From JBKCUA01 sp046318675 (GTDB taxonomy: Bacteria > Pseudomonadota > Alphaproteobacteria > JAJTHO01), in assembly GCA_046318675.1 (NCBI GenBank), contig JBKCUA010000002.1, positions 54,860 to 118,859 on the forward strand: a stretch of 64,000 bases of DNA, given 5' to 3'. A program made the translations under genes and the position numbers. This document shows, in pieces, positions 15,611-23,795 of this stretch. A model generated the notes under the pieces. The model was not told where the DNA came from, did no database searches, and saw only the letters and a list, made by a program, of their open reading frames with translations. Position 1 is the first letter of the stretch; the number at the start of each line of letters is the position of its first letter.

Positions 15611-17048
15611 TGATGCAATGCTTGAGGCCGCTGGTATTCATGGAGCCGTGGAACAGTCATTCACTGGTCTCGTTGCTGATTCCCGCCAGGTGCAACCTGG
15701 CATGGTGTTTTTTGCCATTCCTGGAGCTAAAGGCGATGGCAGTACCTATATTGCCGATGCCATCAGTCAAGGCGCGGGAGCTATTGTGGTTCCAGAAGGT
15801 ACCGTTGTTAAAAACGTTAATATCCCCGTGCTCACCAGCACTCAAATTCGTCGTAGCCTCGCCTTGCTGGCTCGACAGCTTTATCCTCGGCAACCGGCAA
15901 CCCTAGTAGCGGTAACAGGCACGAATGGCAAGAGCAGCGTGGTGCATTTCTGCCAGCAACTGTGGCAGCATTGCGGTGCTGAATCAGCTAGTATCGGTAC
16001 CGTTGGAATTATTACTAAAAATCGCTTTATTCCCGGAGAGTTGACCACTCCTGGGGCATTGGAATTAATGCAAACTCTGAATCGGTTAGCTGACGAGGGG
16101 GTTACTCATGCTGCTTTAGAAGCTTCCAGCCACGGCTTGGATCAGGAACGGCTGACGGGTATTGTTTTGAAAGCAGCTGCTTTTTTAAATTTAACCCGGG
16201 ATCATTTAGATTATCATGGTACGATGGATGCGTATGCGGCGGCGAAATTGCGGATTTTTGGGGAATTGTTGCCTGAGGGCGGTGCGGCGGTCTTGAATAT
16301 TGATGCGGCATACGCTGATGCGGCCAAGACGATTATTGCCAAACGTCGCCAGAAACTAATTACAGTATCATCTAGAAAATCAGCAGATATTCAAATAATT
16401 AATATTATTCCGCGTTTAGCAGGGACGAGCGTTGAAGTGCGATGCTGGGGTGAAAATGTAATATTCGAGACACCTATTGTTGGCGGTTTTCAAATGGAAA
16501 ACATGGTAGCAGCGTTGGGGCTAGTTGTAGGGAGTGGGACGGTTTTGGGTGCTGTTGATGTGGCCAGATTGTTGCCTTTGTTAGGAGCCGTACGGGGACG
16601 GTTGGAGCGTGTTAGCCCTGATGACAGTGATATTGCAGTATATGTTGATTATGCTCATACCCCCGATGGCTTGGAAACGGCGTTGAAGGCACTTCGTCTT
16701 CATACACAGGGTAAGCTTTTTGTTGTTTTTGGCTGTGGTGGTAATCGCGATACTGGCAAACGGCCATTAATGGGAGCGATTGCCAGGCGTTGCGCCGATG
16801 TGGTGCTGGTCACAGATGATAACCCTCGGTTTGAAAATGCGGCGTTGATTCGTGCTGCCATTATTGCTGGGGCTCCGGGAGCGCAAAATATAGGTGATCG
16901 TGGGTTGGCGATTGCCGCAGCAGTTAATCAGGCGCGGCCAGGTGATGTGATTTTATTAGCGGGCAAGGGTCACGAAACGGGGCAGATCATCGGTGATATA
17001 GCGGTACCGTTTTCGGATCAGGAAGCAGTGAAGAGATTGTTTATATAG
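15597..17048 (+). CDS. murE: MurE UDP-MurNAc-tripeptide synthetase (meso-DAP type)
   Basis: 483 aa. The TTG start at 15597 is set by a near-perfect ribosome site (AGGAGG, 6 bases ahead). The Mur ligase domains are complete: VTGTNGKSS ATP loop, TTPGALELM, EASSHGLDQERL and the DNPR motif (DDNPRFE), which marks use of meso-diaminopimelate, then GKGHETGQ. It adds DAP to UDP-MurNAc-L-Ala-D-Glu. It is the last gene of the dcw run here; murF, mraY and the rest do not follow, and a 146-bp inverted-repeat element begins 5 bp after the stop. Confidence 0.95.
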   Translation: MPIVNDAMLEAAGIHGAVEQSFTGLVADSRQVQPGMVFFAIPGAKGDGSTYIADAISQGAGAIVVPEGTVVKNVNIPVLTSTQIRRSLALLARQLYPRQPATLVAVTGTNGKSSVVHFCQQLWQHCGAESASIGTVGIITKNRFIPGELTTPGALELMQTLNRLADEGVTHAALEASSHGLDQERLTGIVLKAAAFLNLTRDHLDYHGTMDAYAAAKLRIFGELLPEGGAAVLNIDAAYADAAKTIIAKRRQKLITVSSRKSADIQIINIIPRLAGTSVEVRCWGENVIFETPIVGGFQMENMVAALGLVVGSGTVLGAVDVARLLPLLGAVRGRLERVSPDDSDIAVYVDYAHTPDGLETALKALRLHTQGKLFVVFGCGGNRDTGKRPLMGAIARRCADVVLVTDDNPRFENAALIRAAIIAGAPGAQNIGDRGLAIAAAVNQARPGDVILLAGKGHETGQIIGDIAVPFSDQEAVKRLFI

Positions 17049-17052
17049 TTGA

Positions 17053-17198
17053 GGGCACCTCTATTAACCTCATTTCTAGGGCGATTGGCGTCGTCAGGTC
17101 TATGCTCGCAATCCGCACGTACGTTTGAGTACGCTTACGTTTGCTCGCCTAGCCCTTTCTATCCACTCATCCCGATAAATGGGTTAATAGAGGTGCCC
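17053..17198. mobile_element. 146-bp MITE-like element with 17-bp perfect terminal inverted repeats
   Basis: GGGCACCTCTATTAACC at 17053-17069 is the exact reverse complement of 17182-17198. The flanks read TTGA on both sides (17049-17052 and 17199-17202), consistent with a 4-bp target duplication. The interior carries no ORF of note and has further partial dyads near TACGTTTGAGTACG. Size and ends fit a non-autonomous element moved by an IS transposase elsewhere; the IS family cannot be named from this alone. It lies exactly where the dcw cluster is interrupted. Confidence 0.75.
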
Positions 17199-17279
17199 TT
17201 GAGTCATAGCCGATTTCATAATTAATAACGCTTTGAATAGATAACACCTAACATCTTGAACGCAAAGCAGTCCAATTTT

Positions 17280-18134
17280 TTAGCGTTGCACCACAACACA
17301 ATCAATCGCCTTTATCTGTAATTCTTGACAGACTCGGACAGCATCGGCTCGATTTGCCCAAGAGCCAGCTTGTAAGCGATAAAAAGTTCCTTTGGCTGTG
17401 GTGACGGGTTCAATGAATTTCTTAACTTTGTTGAGAGTGGCAACGCGATTGCGTAGTGTGTCCCATGTTTTGTTGGCTTGCGCTTCGGAATTAGATGCTA
17501 CTAATTGAACGCGATAGGCACCGTTGGTGATGGGTCGGACAGCGGCAGGTGGTATAAGTTTTTTCGTTATGATAGCAGTGGAAGGATCTTTAATGACTTG
17601 TTCTGCTTTTTTTTCTATTTTTTTCTCTATTTTTGGTGCTACCTCAATAATATTGGTTTTCTTTTCTGGAGTTTCGGTTTCTTCTTTGGTTGCAGATAGC
17701 GGTTTTAATACAGTATAGGTATGCGAAGATAGATTATCTTGGGGGTTATTATTCTGGGCAGTATTGTTCAAGGGCTGTTCGGGTGTGGGTAAAACAGTAT
17801 CTGTTTCTGGTTGCATGGCGATTTCTGGATTAACTGAACGATAGACGAGTTTGTCTTGATCGGGAATGGCCATGCCTTCAGGATTGGCAGGTCGTATACG
17901 GGTATAGCTTGTCTCTGGTGTTAGTACCGCTAAAGACGTTTCATCGGTTTTGTTTTGTGAGCGTGAAAAGCTATATCCAACAAAAACTGCAGCAACGGCT
18001 AACATTATTAAGCCTGCTAAAAGCTTGGGCAGGGAAACCACGCGTGTTTCCGCGGTCAAGCGTGGGGAGGAATTTTCCGCCAGTGGCGGGGTATATGAAT
18101 CAGAAGGTTTTTGTTTATAAAGTAAGTTTAACAT
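17280..18134 (-). CDS. SPOR-domain membrane protein
   Basis: 284 aa. A cytoplasmic N-terminus of about 35 residues, one membrane helix (about residues 37-54), a long Pro/Thr/Lys-rich linker and a C-terminal SPOR domain (about 205-284; GAYRVQLVASNSEAQANKTWDTL, FYRLQAGSWANRADAVRVC). SPOR domains bind denuded glycan at division sites. It starts 5 bp after the argS stop, an arrangement common in alphaproteobacteria. FtsN-like function is possible but not proven. Confidence 0.85.
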   Translation of the reverse strand: MLNLLYKQKPSDSYTPPLAENSSPRLTAETRVVSLPKLLAGLIMLAVAAVFVGYSFSRSQNKTDETSLAVLTPETSYTRIRPANPEGMAIPDQDKLVYRSVNPEIAMQPETDTVLPTPEQPLNNTAQNNNPQDNLSSHTYTVLKPLSATKEETETPEKKTNIIEVAPKIEKKIEKKAEQVIKDPSTAIITKKLIPPAAVRPITNGAYRVQLVASNSEAQANKTWDTLRNRVATLNKVKKFIEPVTTAKGTFYRLQAGSWANRADAVRVCQELQIKAIDCVVVQR

Positions 18135-18139
18135 TTTTT

Positions 18140-19873
18140 TTACATCTCTTCTGCAGGCGTGATATTAAGGAGATTAAAACCAGCGGCAAGAATTATTTTT
18201 ACCGCACTGACTAATACAAGTCGCGGTGCGCTCATAACAAAGTCTTCCGGAAAAAGAAAGCGCAATTGAGTGTTTTCACGACCCTTATTCCATAGCGCGT
18301 GAAAAACTGTTGCTATTTCTATCATATATAGTGCGATGCGGTGTGGCTCTGCGTGGCGACCGGCCAGCTCCAGTTGTCTTCCCCACCCGGCCAGAAGCCG
18401 TGTTAGGGCTATTTCCAGAGGATCATCAATGTTTTTTAAGGATATTTCATTAAGATCATTGACTCTATTGCCAAATAAGCTATGCGCGTGGCGCAACACT
18501 GAAGCGCACCGGGCGTGGGCATATTGAACATAAAAAACGGGATTGTCCTTGGTTTGTTGGCGCACTAAGTCCAAATCAAAATCAAATATTTGATCATTTT
18601 TTCGGGTGAGCAGCATAAATCGAACCACGTCTTGGCCAACCTCGTCCACTAAATCCCGCGCCGTTATAAATGTTCCGGCTCGCTTAGACATTTTATAGGG
18701 TTGTCCATCTTTATAAAGATTGACTAATTGACATACCAGCACATCCAAGGGGACACTTCCGCCGGATAATGCTGATACTACAGCTTTTAATCGTTTAACA
18801 TAACCAATGTGATCTGCCCCGAGAATGGTCACTAACCGGGTAAACCCGCGGTGTAGTTTATCGGCATGGTACGCAACATCGCCAGCGAAATAGGTGTTAC
18901 TTCCATCTGCTTTCTTAAGCGGACGATCGAGATCATCGCCAAATTGGGCACTACGAAACAGCAGCTGCGGCCTATCTTCCCAGTCTTCGGAAAACTGGCC
19001 TTTTGGGGGAGGGATCGTTCCCTCATAAACTAATTCAAGATTTTTTAATAGTTCAATCGATCGTTCAATGTCCCCATTTTGTTGGAGAGCTTCCTCAGAT
19101 GTGAATACATCAAATTCTACCCCTAGCACCGCCAGGTCGGCGCGTACTCGATCTAGCATGGCGTTGACAGCGGTTCGACGAAACACCGGAAGCCAAACGG
19201 CCTCATTGGTTTTGAGCCATTTATCTCCATCACGGGTGGCGATATCTTCAGCAACGGGGAGTAGATATTCCCCCGGATACCATCCGGCGGGTAGTTCTCC
19301 CGGGTTTTCCCCCAGCACGATTTGATAGCGATAGTACACGGAGCGAGCTAAGGTTTGCACTTGGCTTCCGGCATCATTTACGTAGTATTCACTCTTCACC
19401 AAGGCCCCTAGATGAGTGAATAATCGCCCTAGAATATCGCCAAACACTGCCCCTCGTGTATGACCAATGTGTAAGGGGCCGGTAGGGTTAGCAGAGCAAT
19501 ATTCAATATTGACGGACATCCCTTGAAAGAGATCGCTCCGACCATAGGCTATACCGTGTTTTAGAATGGCGTTCAGTTCATTGTGCCAGAAGCTGGCTTC
19601 AAAACGCATATTAACAAACCCAGACATAGGAACAGCACTAATAAGCTTTGGAACTGTTTTATTAAGAATTTTTGCTAATCTTTCAGATATATCCGTTGGA
19701 TTGTTACCCAACGGTTTTGCTAAAATTAAGGCTGCGTTTGTGGCCACCTCCCCATGGGCAGAATCTCGGCATGGTTCTATAGTGATTTTATCTGGTGAGA
19801 ATGCAGCCGATTCTGCTATTTCGTTTACTGCGTTTAAAATACAATCATGTAACTTCTTGTAACAATGGGTCAT
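18140..19873 (-). CDS. argS: Arginyl-tRNA synthetase
   Basis: 577 aa, class I synthetase. The ArgRS N-terminal (Add-1) domain precedes the HIGH motif at 135-138 (NPTGPLHIGHTRGA). The KMSKR motif appears as YKMSKRAG, and a C-terminal anticodon-binding domain ends in SAVKIILAAGFNLLNI. It charges tRNA-Arg; one such tRNA is encoded at 42476-42552. It sits between prmC (11 bp upstream) and the SPOR gene. Confidence 0.96.
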   Translation of the reverse strand: MTHCYKKLHDCILNAVNEIAESAAFSPDKITIEPCRDSAHGEVATNAALILAKPLGNNPTDISERLAKILNKTVPKLISAVPMSGFVNMRFEASFWHNELNAILKHGIAYGRSDLFQGMSVNIEYCSANPTGPLHIGHTRGAVFGDILGRLFTHLGALVKSEYYVNDAGSQVQTLARSVYYRYQIVLGENPGELPAGWYPGEYLLPVAEDIATRDGDKWLKTNEAVWLPVFRRTAVNAMLDRVRADLAVLGVEFDVFTSEEALQQNGDIERSIELLKNLELVYEGTIPPPKGQFSEDWEDRPQLLFRSAQFGDDLDRPLKKADGSNTYFAGDVAYHADKLHRGFTRLVTILGADHIGYVKRLKAVVSALSGGSVPLDVLVCQLVNLYKDGQPYKMSKRAGTFITARDLVDEVGQDVVRFMLLTRKNDQIFDFDLDLVRQQTKDNPVFYVQYAHARCASVLRHAHSLFGNRVNDLNEISLKNIDDPLEIALTRLLAGWGRQLELAGRHAEPHRIALYMIEIATVFHALWNKGRENTQLRFLFPEDFVMSAPRLVLVSAVKIILAAGFNLLNITPAEEM

Positions 19874-19884
19874 AGGACGCTACC

Positions 19885-20763
19885 TTACGCAGGCTTTTCT
19901 AGAAAAACAAGTCTATCCCGCCCAGACATATCTTTGATGACTTCACGGCAGTGTAATGGAGCGTGCACCAGCGCAGGAACCCCTTGTCCTTGATCAAAAC
20001 CTATTTCAAACAGTGCTATGCCACCATGTCTCAGCAATTTGTTTGCTGCAGGAATGAGTTGGCGGTAGGCATTGAGGCCATCCTCGCCACCGTCTAGGGC
20101 TACGATGGGATCGTAGTCTAATACTGTTTTTTCTAGATTTGCTAATACTTTGCTTTTTATATAGGGAGGATTGCTAATCATCAGATCAAACTGTCCTGTC
20201 AAGGCGGTATCCCAATCACTTGCCACCCATTGTACTCTTGTGTGAACCCCAAGGTCATAGGCGTTGGCGGCCGCTACGTGCAAGGCTGGAATGCTTTTGT
20301 CAACGCCAACCCCAATAGAATCCTTTATCTCTTTTATTGTTGAGATGAGTAAACATCCACTTCCTGTGCCAAAATCTATTATACGGGGACGAGCTGGAAG
20401 ATGCGTGATGAGTCGTTGCACCATAATCAAGAGACTTTCGCTATCAGTTCTAGGCTCAAGAACATCGGGTGTTATTTTAAAATGCTCTCCCCAGAAAATT
20501 CCTTTACCAATAATACGAGCTAAGGGTTCCCCAGCTTTTCGGCGTTGCGCTGTGGCTAAAGCCTGTGCGTATTGGGTCGGGGTAAGAGTGGCTTTGTTGT
20601 TTAATAAATCTTTGAAAGAAAGTGAAAATAGTTCTTGTAGAAGCCATCGAGTTTCACGCTGTGGGTCATCAATTCCGACTAAAATGCGTACAATATCTTG
20701 CCGCACTTTTAATAAGGGTACTGGTCGTTCTGTCATCATAATTACATAGGGGTATGCCGTCAT
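19885..20763 (-). CDS. prmC: PrmC release-factor glutamine methyltransferase
   Basis: 292 aa from the first ATG. Alternative ATGs at 20739 and 20736 (MMTERPVP) fit the family start equally well, and no clear ribosome site decides. The methyltransferase domain has IIDFGTGSGCLLIS for SAM and ISNPPYIKSK, the NPPY catalytic motif that positions the glutamine of the GGQ loop in RF1/RF2. The N-terminal helical domain (about residues 15-90) is present. Likely first gene of prmC-argS-SPOR. Confidence 0.92.
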   Translation of the reverse strand: MTAYPYVIMMTERPVPLLKVRQDIVRILVGIDDPQRETRWLLQELFSLSFKDLLNNKATLTPTQYAQALATAQRRKAGEPLARIIGKGIFWGEHFKITPDVLEPRTDSESLLIMVQRLITHLPARPRIIDFGTGSGCLLISTIKEIKDSIGVGVDKSIPALHVAAANAYDLGVHTRVQWVASDWDTALTGQFDLMISNPPYIKSKVLANLEKTVLDYDPIVALDGGEDGLNAYRQLIPAANKLLRHGGIALFEIGFDQGQGVPALVHAPLHCREVIKDMSGRDRLVFLEKPA

Positions 20764-20830
20764 TTTTTGGGTTATTCAACAGTATAAAAGTTAGCATGGT
20801 TTTTTTAGCAGTGTTGTTGAAAAAATAGCC

Positions 20831-20860
20831 TTGACAGATGCTGTTTTTGTTCACTATAAA
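20831..20860 (+). promoter_or_regulatory. Strong sigma-70-like promoter far upstream of ribE
   Basis: TTGACA at 20831-20836 and TATAAA at 20855-20860 with an 18-bp spacer. The nearest plus-strand gene is ribE at 21271, giving a predicted leader of about 400 nt unless a separate small RNA is made. Confidence 0.55.
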
Positions 20861-21105
20861 GTGTTGTTTGTAATGAATGTTTTTAGAGGCTTTTCTTTCA
20901 TTTTGTGATCTTTTGTTCATTGATTTATCGCAATAAAATTTTCTTTAAAGTATTAAAAATTTATCCATCCGACTGTGTGGGTTGAGTTCAATGTGTTCTA
21001 ATTTGGCAATATAGAAAAAATAATTATAAAACAAAAATTTACTATTATATTAAAAATAGCATAAAAATCATTTCGATGCCGATTTAAGAAAGTGCTTTTG
21101 TAGAA

Positions 21106-21134
21106 CAGGAATGATTTTTCAAAAATCATTCCTG
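21106..21134. repeat. 29-bp near-perfect palindrome in the ribE leader
   Basis: Fourteen bases, CAGGAATGATTTTT (21106-21119), are the exact reverse complement of 21121-21134, with a single central base. No T-run follows on the plus strand, so it is not a standard terminator. It could be a protein operator or an RNA hairpin in the long ribE leader. Confidence 0.7.
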
Positions 21135-21270
21135 CTTGCTAATGATGGTTTTGAAATATTTTGCCGAATAAATACTTATGTGATTGTTTAATATGATTTT
21201 TTAATTGAGCGGTAATGGCGATCATTAAAAGACTGGTTCTTTGCTGTGCTTTTTCGTATAGGAGAGCAGT

Positions 21271-21876
21271 ATGTTTACAGGTATCGTTCGTTATTGCGGC
21301 ATCATAAGTGCTTTATCGGGTCGCGCCTCCGATGTTGCTAAGGGTCTAATAATAACTGTTAGTGTCTCTGAGGGTTTTTCACCGTTGTTGGTGGGAGGTT
21401 CTATTGCGTGCAATGGTATCTGTTTAACAGTTACTTCATTTGAAAGTAATTTGTTTTATGTGGATATCTCTCCAGAGACCCTTTCATGCACTTCTGCCAA
21501 TCAATGGCAGGTCGGAACACCGTTGAATCTAGAGCCGGCATTGCGTCTAGGGGATGCAATGGATGGGCATTTAGTTAGTGGTCACGTTGATGCCGTGGTG
21601 CAGATATTTAACATTCACTCATTTTTAAAATTTACAGAAGTTTCATTTCTGATGAATGAAAAAATAAAAAAGTATATTGCTCCCAAGGGGTCTGTGACTA
21701 TTGATGGTGTTTCTCTTACAGTTAATAGCGTTTCTGATAACATTTTTACTGTGATGATTGTGCCCCACACTTGGGAAAATACTATTTTTTCTTATTATAG
21801 GCCGGGTACTTGGGTTAATATTGAGGTTGACCTTATTGCGCGGTATCTGGCTCGTTTTCTTGAGGTTAAACCATAA
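21271..21876 (+). CDS. ribE: Riboflavin synthase alpha chain
   Basis: 201 aa, two lumazine-binding barrels: MFTGIVRYCG with NGICLTVTS in the first half, and MDGHLVSGHVD with TIDGVSLTVNSV in the second. It dismutates two 6,7-dimethyl-8-ribityllumazine molecules to riboflavin. The ribosome site AGGAGAG precedes ATG closely. First gene of ribE-ribB-ribH-nusB, with 2 bp to the next gene. Confidence 0.95.
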   Translation: MFTGIVRYCGIISALSGRASDVAKGLIITVSVSEGFSPLLVGGSIACNGICLTVTSFESNLFYVDISPETLSCTSANQWQVGTPLNLEPALRLGDAMDGHLVSGHVDAVVQIFNIHSFLKFTEVSFLMNEKIKKYIAPKGSVTIDGVSLTVNSVSDNIFTVMIVPHTWENTIFSYYRPGTWVNIEVDLIARYLARFLEVKP

Positions 21877-21878
21877 CC

Positions 21879-22940
21879 ATGCTAGCTTCAGTTGAAGAAA
21901 TTATCAAAGAAATCAAATGTGGAAATCAGGTTATCTTGGTAGACGATGAAGATCGGGAGAATGAAGGTGATTTAATTATTGCGGCTTCAGCGTGCACTCC
22001 TGAAGTTATTAATTTTATGGCAAAATTTGGCAGGGGATTGATTTGTCTTGCTTTAACAGAAGAGAGAGCAAGGTTTTTGCGGCTCAGTCTTCAGCCTCAA
22101 TCCCATGGCCGTCGTTTTGAAACCGCCTTTACTGTATCTATTGAGGCGCGCCATGGTGTAACCACTGGTATTTCTGCCGCTGATAGGTCGCGAACTATTG
22201 CCGTTGCAATTGATAAACAATCAACTGTAGATGATTTGGTTACGCCTGGCCATATTTTTCCTCTTATTGCCAAAGACGGTGGTGTTTTAGTTCGAGCGGG
22301 ACATACCGAGGCAAGTGTTGATTTAGCTCGCCTTGCAGGGTTGTTTCCGGCGGCGGTTATTTGCGAAATTATGAACGACGATGGCACAATGGCTAGGATG
22401 CCTGATTTGCGAAATTTTGCGACTGTTCATAATTTGAAAATTGGTTCCATCGCTGAACTAATCGCCTTCCGTCGTCAAAACGAGTCTATGCTTATTATTA
22501 AAAGTGAACACTCAATAAAACCTTTTGGTTGCGCTGGTTTTCGCGGGGTGATTTTTGAAAATACTTTGACTAAAACGGAGCATTTGGCGCTTGTGCATGG
22601 TCAATGGCAAGAAAACGATATTGTGCCTACACGGATGCACCGTCTCGATGTTTTTAGCGATGTTCTCCACGCGAAAGAAGGAACATTAAATCGTTCACTC
22701 AATTATATATCAAGTAAACCATTTGGCGTGGCTATATTGCTTCGTGAGCCTGTACCGGATGCTTTGAGCCGTTCTCTCGCCGCACCGCCAGTTCACCCTG
22801 TTTTGCGAGAATATGGGGTGGGGGCACAAATTCTTCGCGCTCTTGGCATACGGCGGATAGAGCTACTTACTACTTCTGAAAAGAATCTAGCTGGGTTGGA
22901 GGGCTTTGGTCTCGACATTGCTAGCGTGCGGGCGGTATAA
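21879..22940 (+). CDS. ribB: DHBP synthase RibB fused to a degenerate GTP cyclohydrolase II domain
   Basis: 353 aa. Residues 1-205 are a full 3,4-dihydroxy-2-butanone-4-phosphate synthase: VDDEDRENEGDLIIAA, FGRGLICLAL, RHGVTTGISAADRS and GHTEASVDLARLAG. Residues 210-353 follow the GTP cyclohydrolase II outline (EHLALVHGQW, TRMHRLDVFSDVL) but lack the three zinc cysteines of the CxxxxxxxxCDC-type motif and the RQEGRGIGL segment. GTP cyclohydrolase II activity is therefore unlikely, and a separate RibA should exist elsewhere. Such hybrids are known in alphaproteobacteria. It lies in the rib operon between ribE and ribH. Confidence 0.9.
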   Translation: MLASVEEIIKEIKCGNQVILVDDEDRENEGDLIIAASACTPEVINFMAKFGRGLICLALTEERARFLRLSLQPQSHGRRFETAFTVSIEARHGVTTGISAADRSRTIAVAIDKQSTVDDLVTPGHIFPLIAKDGGVLVRAGHTEASVDLARLAGLFPAAVICEIMNDDGTMARMPDLRNFATVHNLKIGSIAELIAFRRQNESMLIIKSEHSIKPFGCAGFRGVIFENTLTKTEHLALVHGQWQENDIVPTRMHRLDVFSDVLHAKEGTLNRSLNYISSKPFGVAILLREPVPDALSRSLAAPPVHPVLREYGVGAQILRALGIRRIELLTTSEKNLAGLEGFGLDIASVRAV

Positions 22941-22948
22941 TCTTCGCT

Positions 22949-23365
22949 ATGCTTCGCGCTTTGATTGTGTCCACTTCTTACTATCCTGTCATTTCCAGAT
23001 TTTTGGAAGAAGGTGCCCGTCGCGCATTGCTTCTTCATGTTGCTCCTGCACTTATTATTGTTCCAGGCGCACTGGAAATTCCCTCGGCTATTGCGGCTTA
23101 TGCTAATCAATATGATATATTCGTTGCCCTTGGTTGTGTTATTCGTGGAGAAACAAGTCATTATGATGTTGTTGTCCAGCAGAGTGCCACTGGGCTAACT
23201 GAATTAGCCATACACCAGAATTTAGTAATTGGTAACGGAATCTTAACCGTTGAAAATACTTTCCAAGCACTGCATCGAGCCAATCCGGCTTATGGTAACA
23301 AAGGAGGTGAAGCGGCTAGAGCCGCTTTGGCTTTATGGACGTTGCGCCAATCGGGGACATTATGA
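22949..23365 (+). CDS. ribH: Lumazine synthase (6,7-dimethyl-8-ribityllumazine synthase)
   Basis: 138 aa. Matches RibH through VSTSYYPVISRFLEEGA, VPGALEIPSAIA, ALGCVIRGETSHYDVV (with the catalytic His) and GNGILTVENTFQA. It condenses DHBP with the ribitylaminouracil to give lumazine, the substrate of RibE two genes upstream. Its TGA stop overlaps the ATG of nusB (ATGA), so the two are coupled, as is usual. Confidence 0.95.
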   Translation: MLRALIVSTSYYPVISRFLEEGARRALLLHVAPALIIVPGALEIPSAIAAYANQYDIFVALGCVIRGETSHYDVVVQQSATGLTELAIHQNLVIGNGILTVENTFQALHRANPAYGNKGGEAARAALALWTLRQSGTL

Positions 23366-23778
23366 CCGACATCGCTTCTTCGCGTTCTAAAGCGCGTCTT
23401 TTGGTCGTACAAGCACTTTATCAGCATACTATGCGGGGCGGTACGGTGGCTGCTTTGCAACGGGATTTTGCGAGCCAGGGAAATGATGCAGATATATCTT
23501 TATTTTGTGCAATTATTCAAGGTGTCGTTGAGAGTCAAGAAGACCTTAAAGCAATCGTATCGCCACATTTGGTCACTGGTTGGACGTGGGAACGTATGGA
23601 TTCCGTGCTGCGGGTTATGCTGTATGCTGCTGTGTGGGAATTATGGCAACAACCAGACTTGCCCACCGCTGTGGTGATAAAAGAGTACCTGCATTTAGCT
23701 GATTTATTTGATATGAAAAATGAAGCTGCTTTTTTACATCGTACCCTTGATGCGGTTGCGAAAATTTTACGTTCTTGA
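23362..23778 (+). CDS. nusB: NusB transcription antitermination factor
   Basis: 138 aa starting at MTDIASSRSKARLLVVQALYQ. The all-helical NusB fold is recognisable, with LVTGWTWERMDSVLRVMLYAAVWEL and VVIKEYLHLADLFDMKNEAAFLHRTLD. NusB with NusE binds boxA in rRNA leaders. The ATG overlapping the ribH stop is preferred over an earlier in-frame start inside ribH. Confidence 0.93.
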   Translation: MTDIASSRSKARLLVVQALYQHTMRGGTVAALQRDFASQGNDADISLFCAIIQGVVESQEDLKAIVSPHLVTGWTWERMDSVLRVMLYAAVWELWQQPDLPTAVVIKEYLHLADLFDMKNEAAFLHRTLDAVAKILRS

Positions 23779-23795
23779 ACTATTTAAGGAGGCTT

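Larger units (their letters stand above)
20764..21270. other. 507-bp AT-rich intergenic region between prmC and ribE
   Basis: No ORF with family features is visible. It contains a good plus-strand promoter (20831-20860) some 400 bp before ribE and a 29-bp palindrome (21106-21134). I looked for the conserved core of the FMN riboswitch expected before riboflavin genes and did not find it. The long leader may hold an unrecognised RNA element or a small RNA. Confidence 0.6.

Noticed and set aside
20764..21270. FMN riboswitch before the riboflavin genes
   Set aside because: Expected by context, but the conserved aptamer core is absent; the region is AT-rich throughout.
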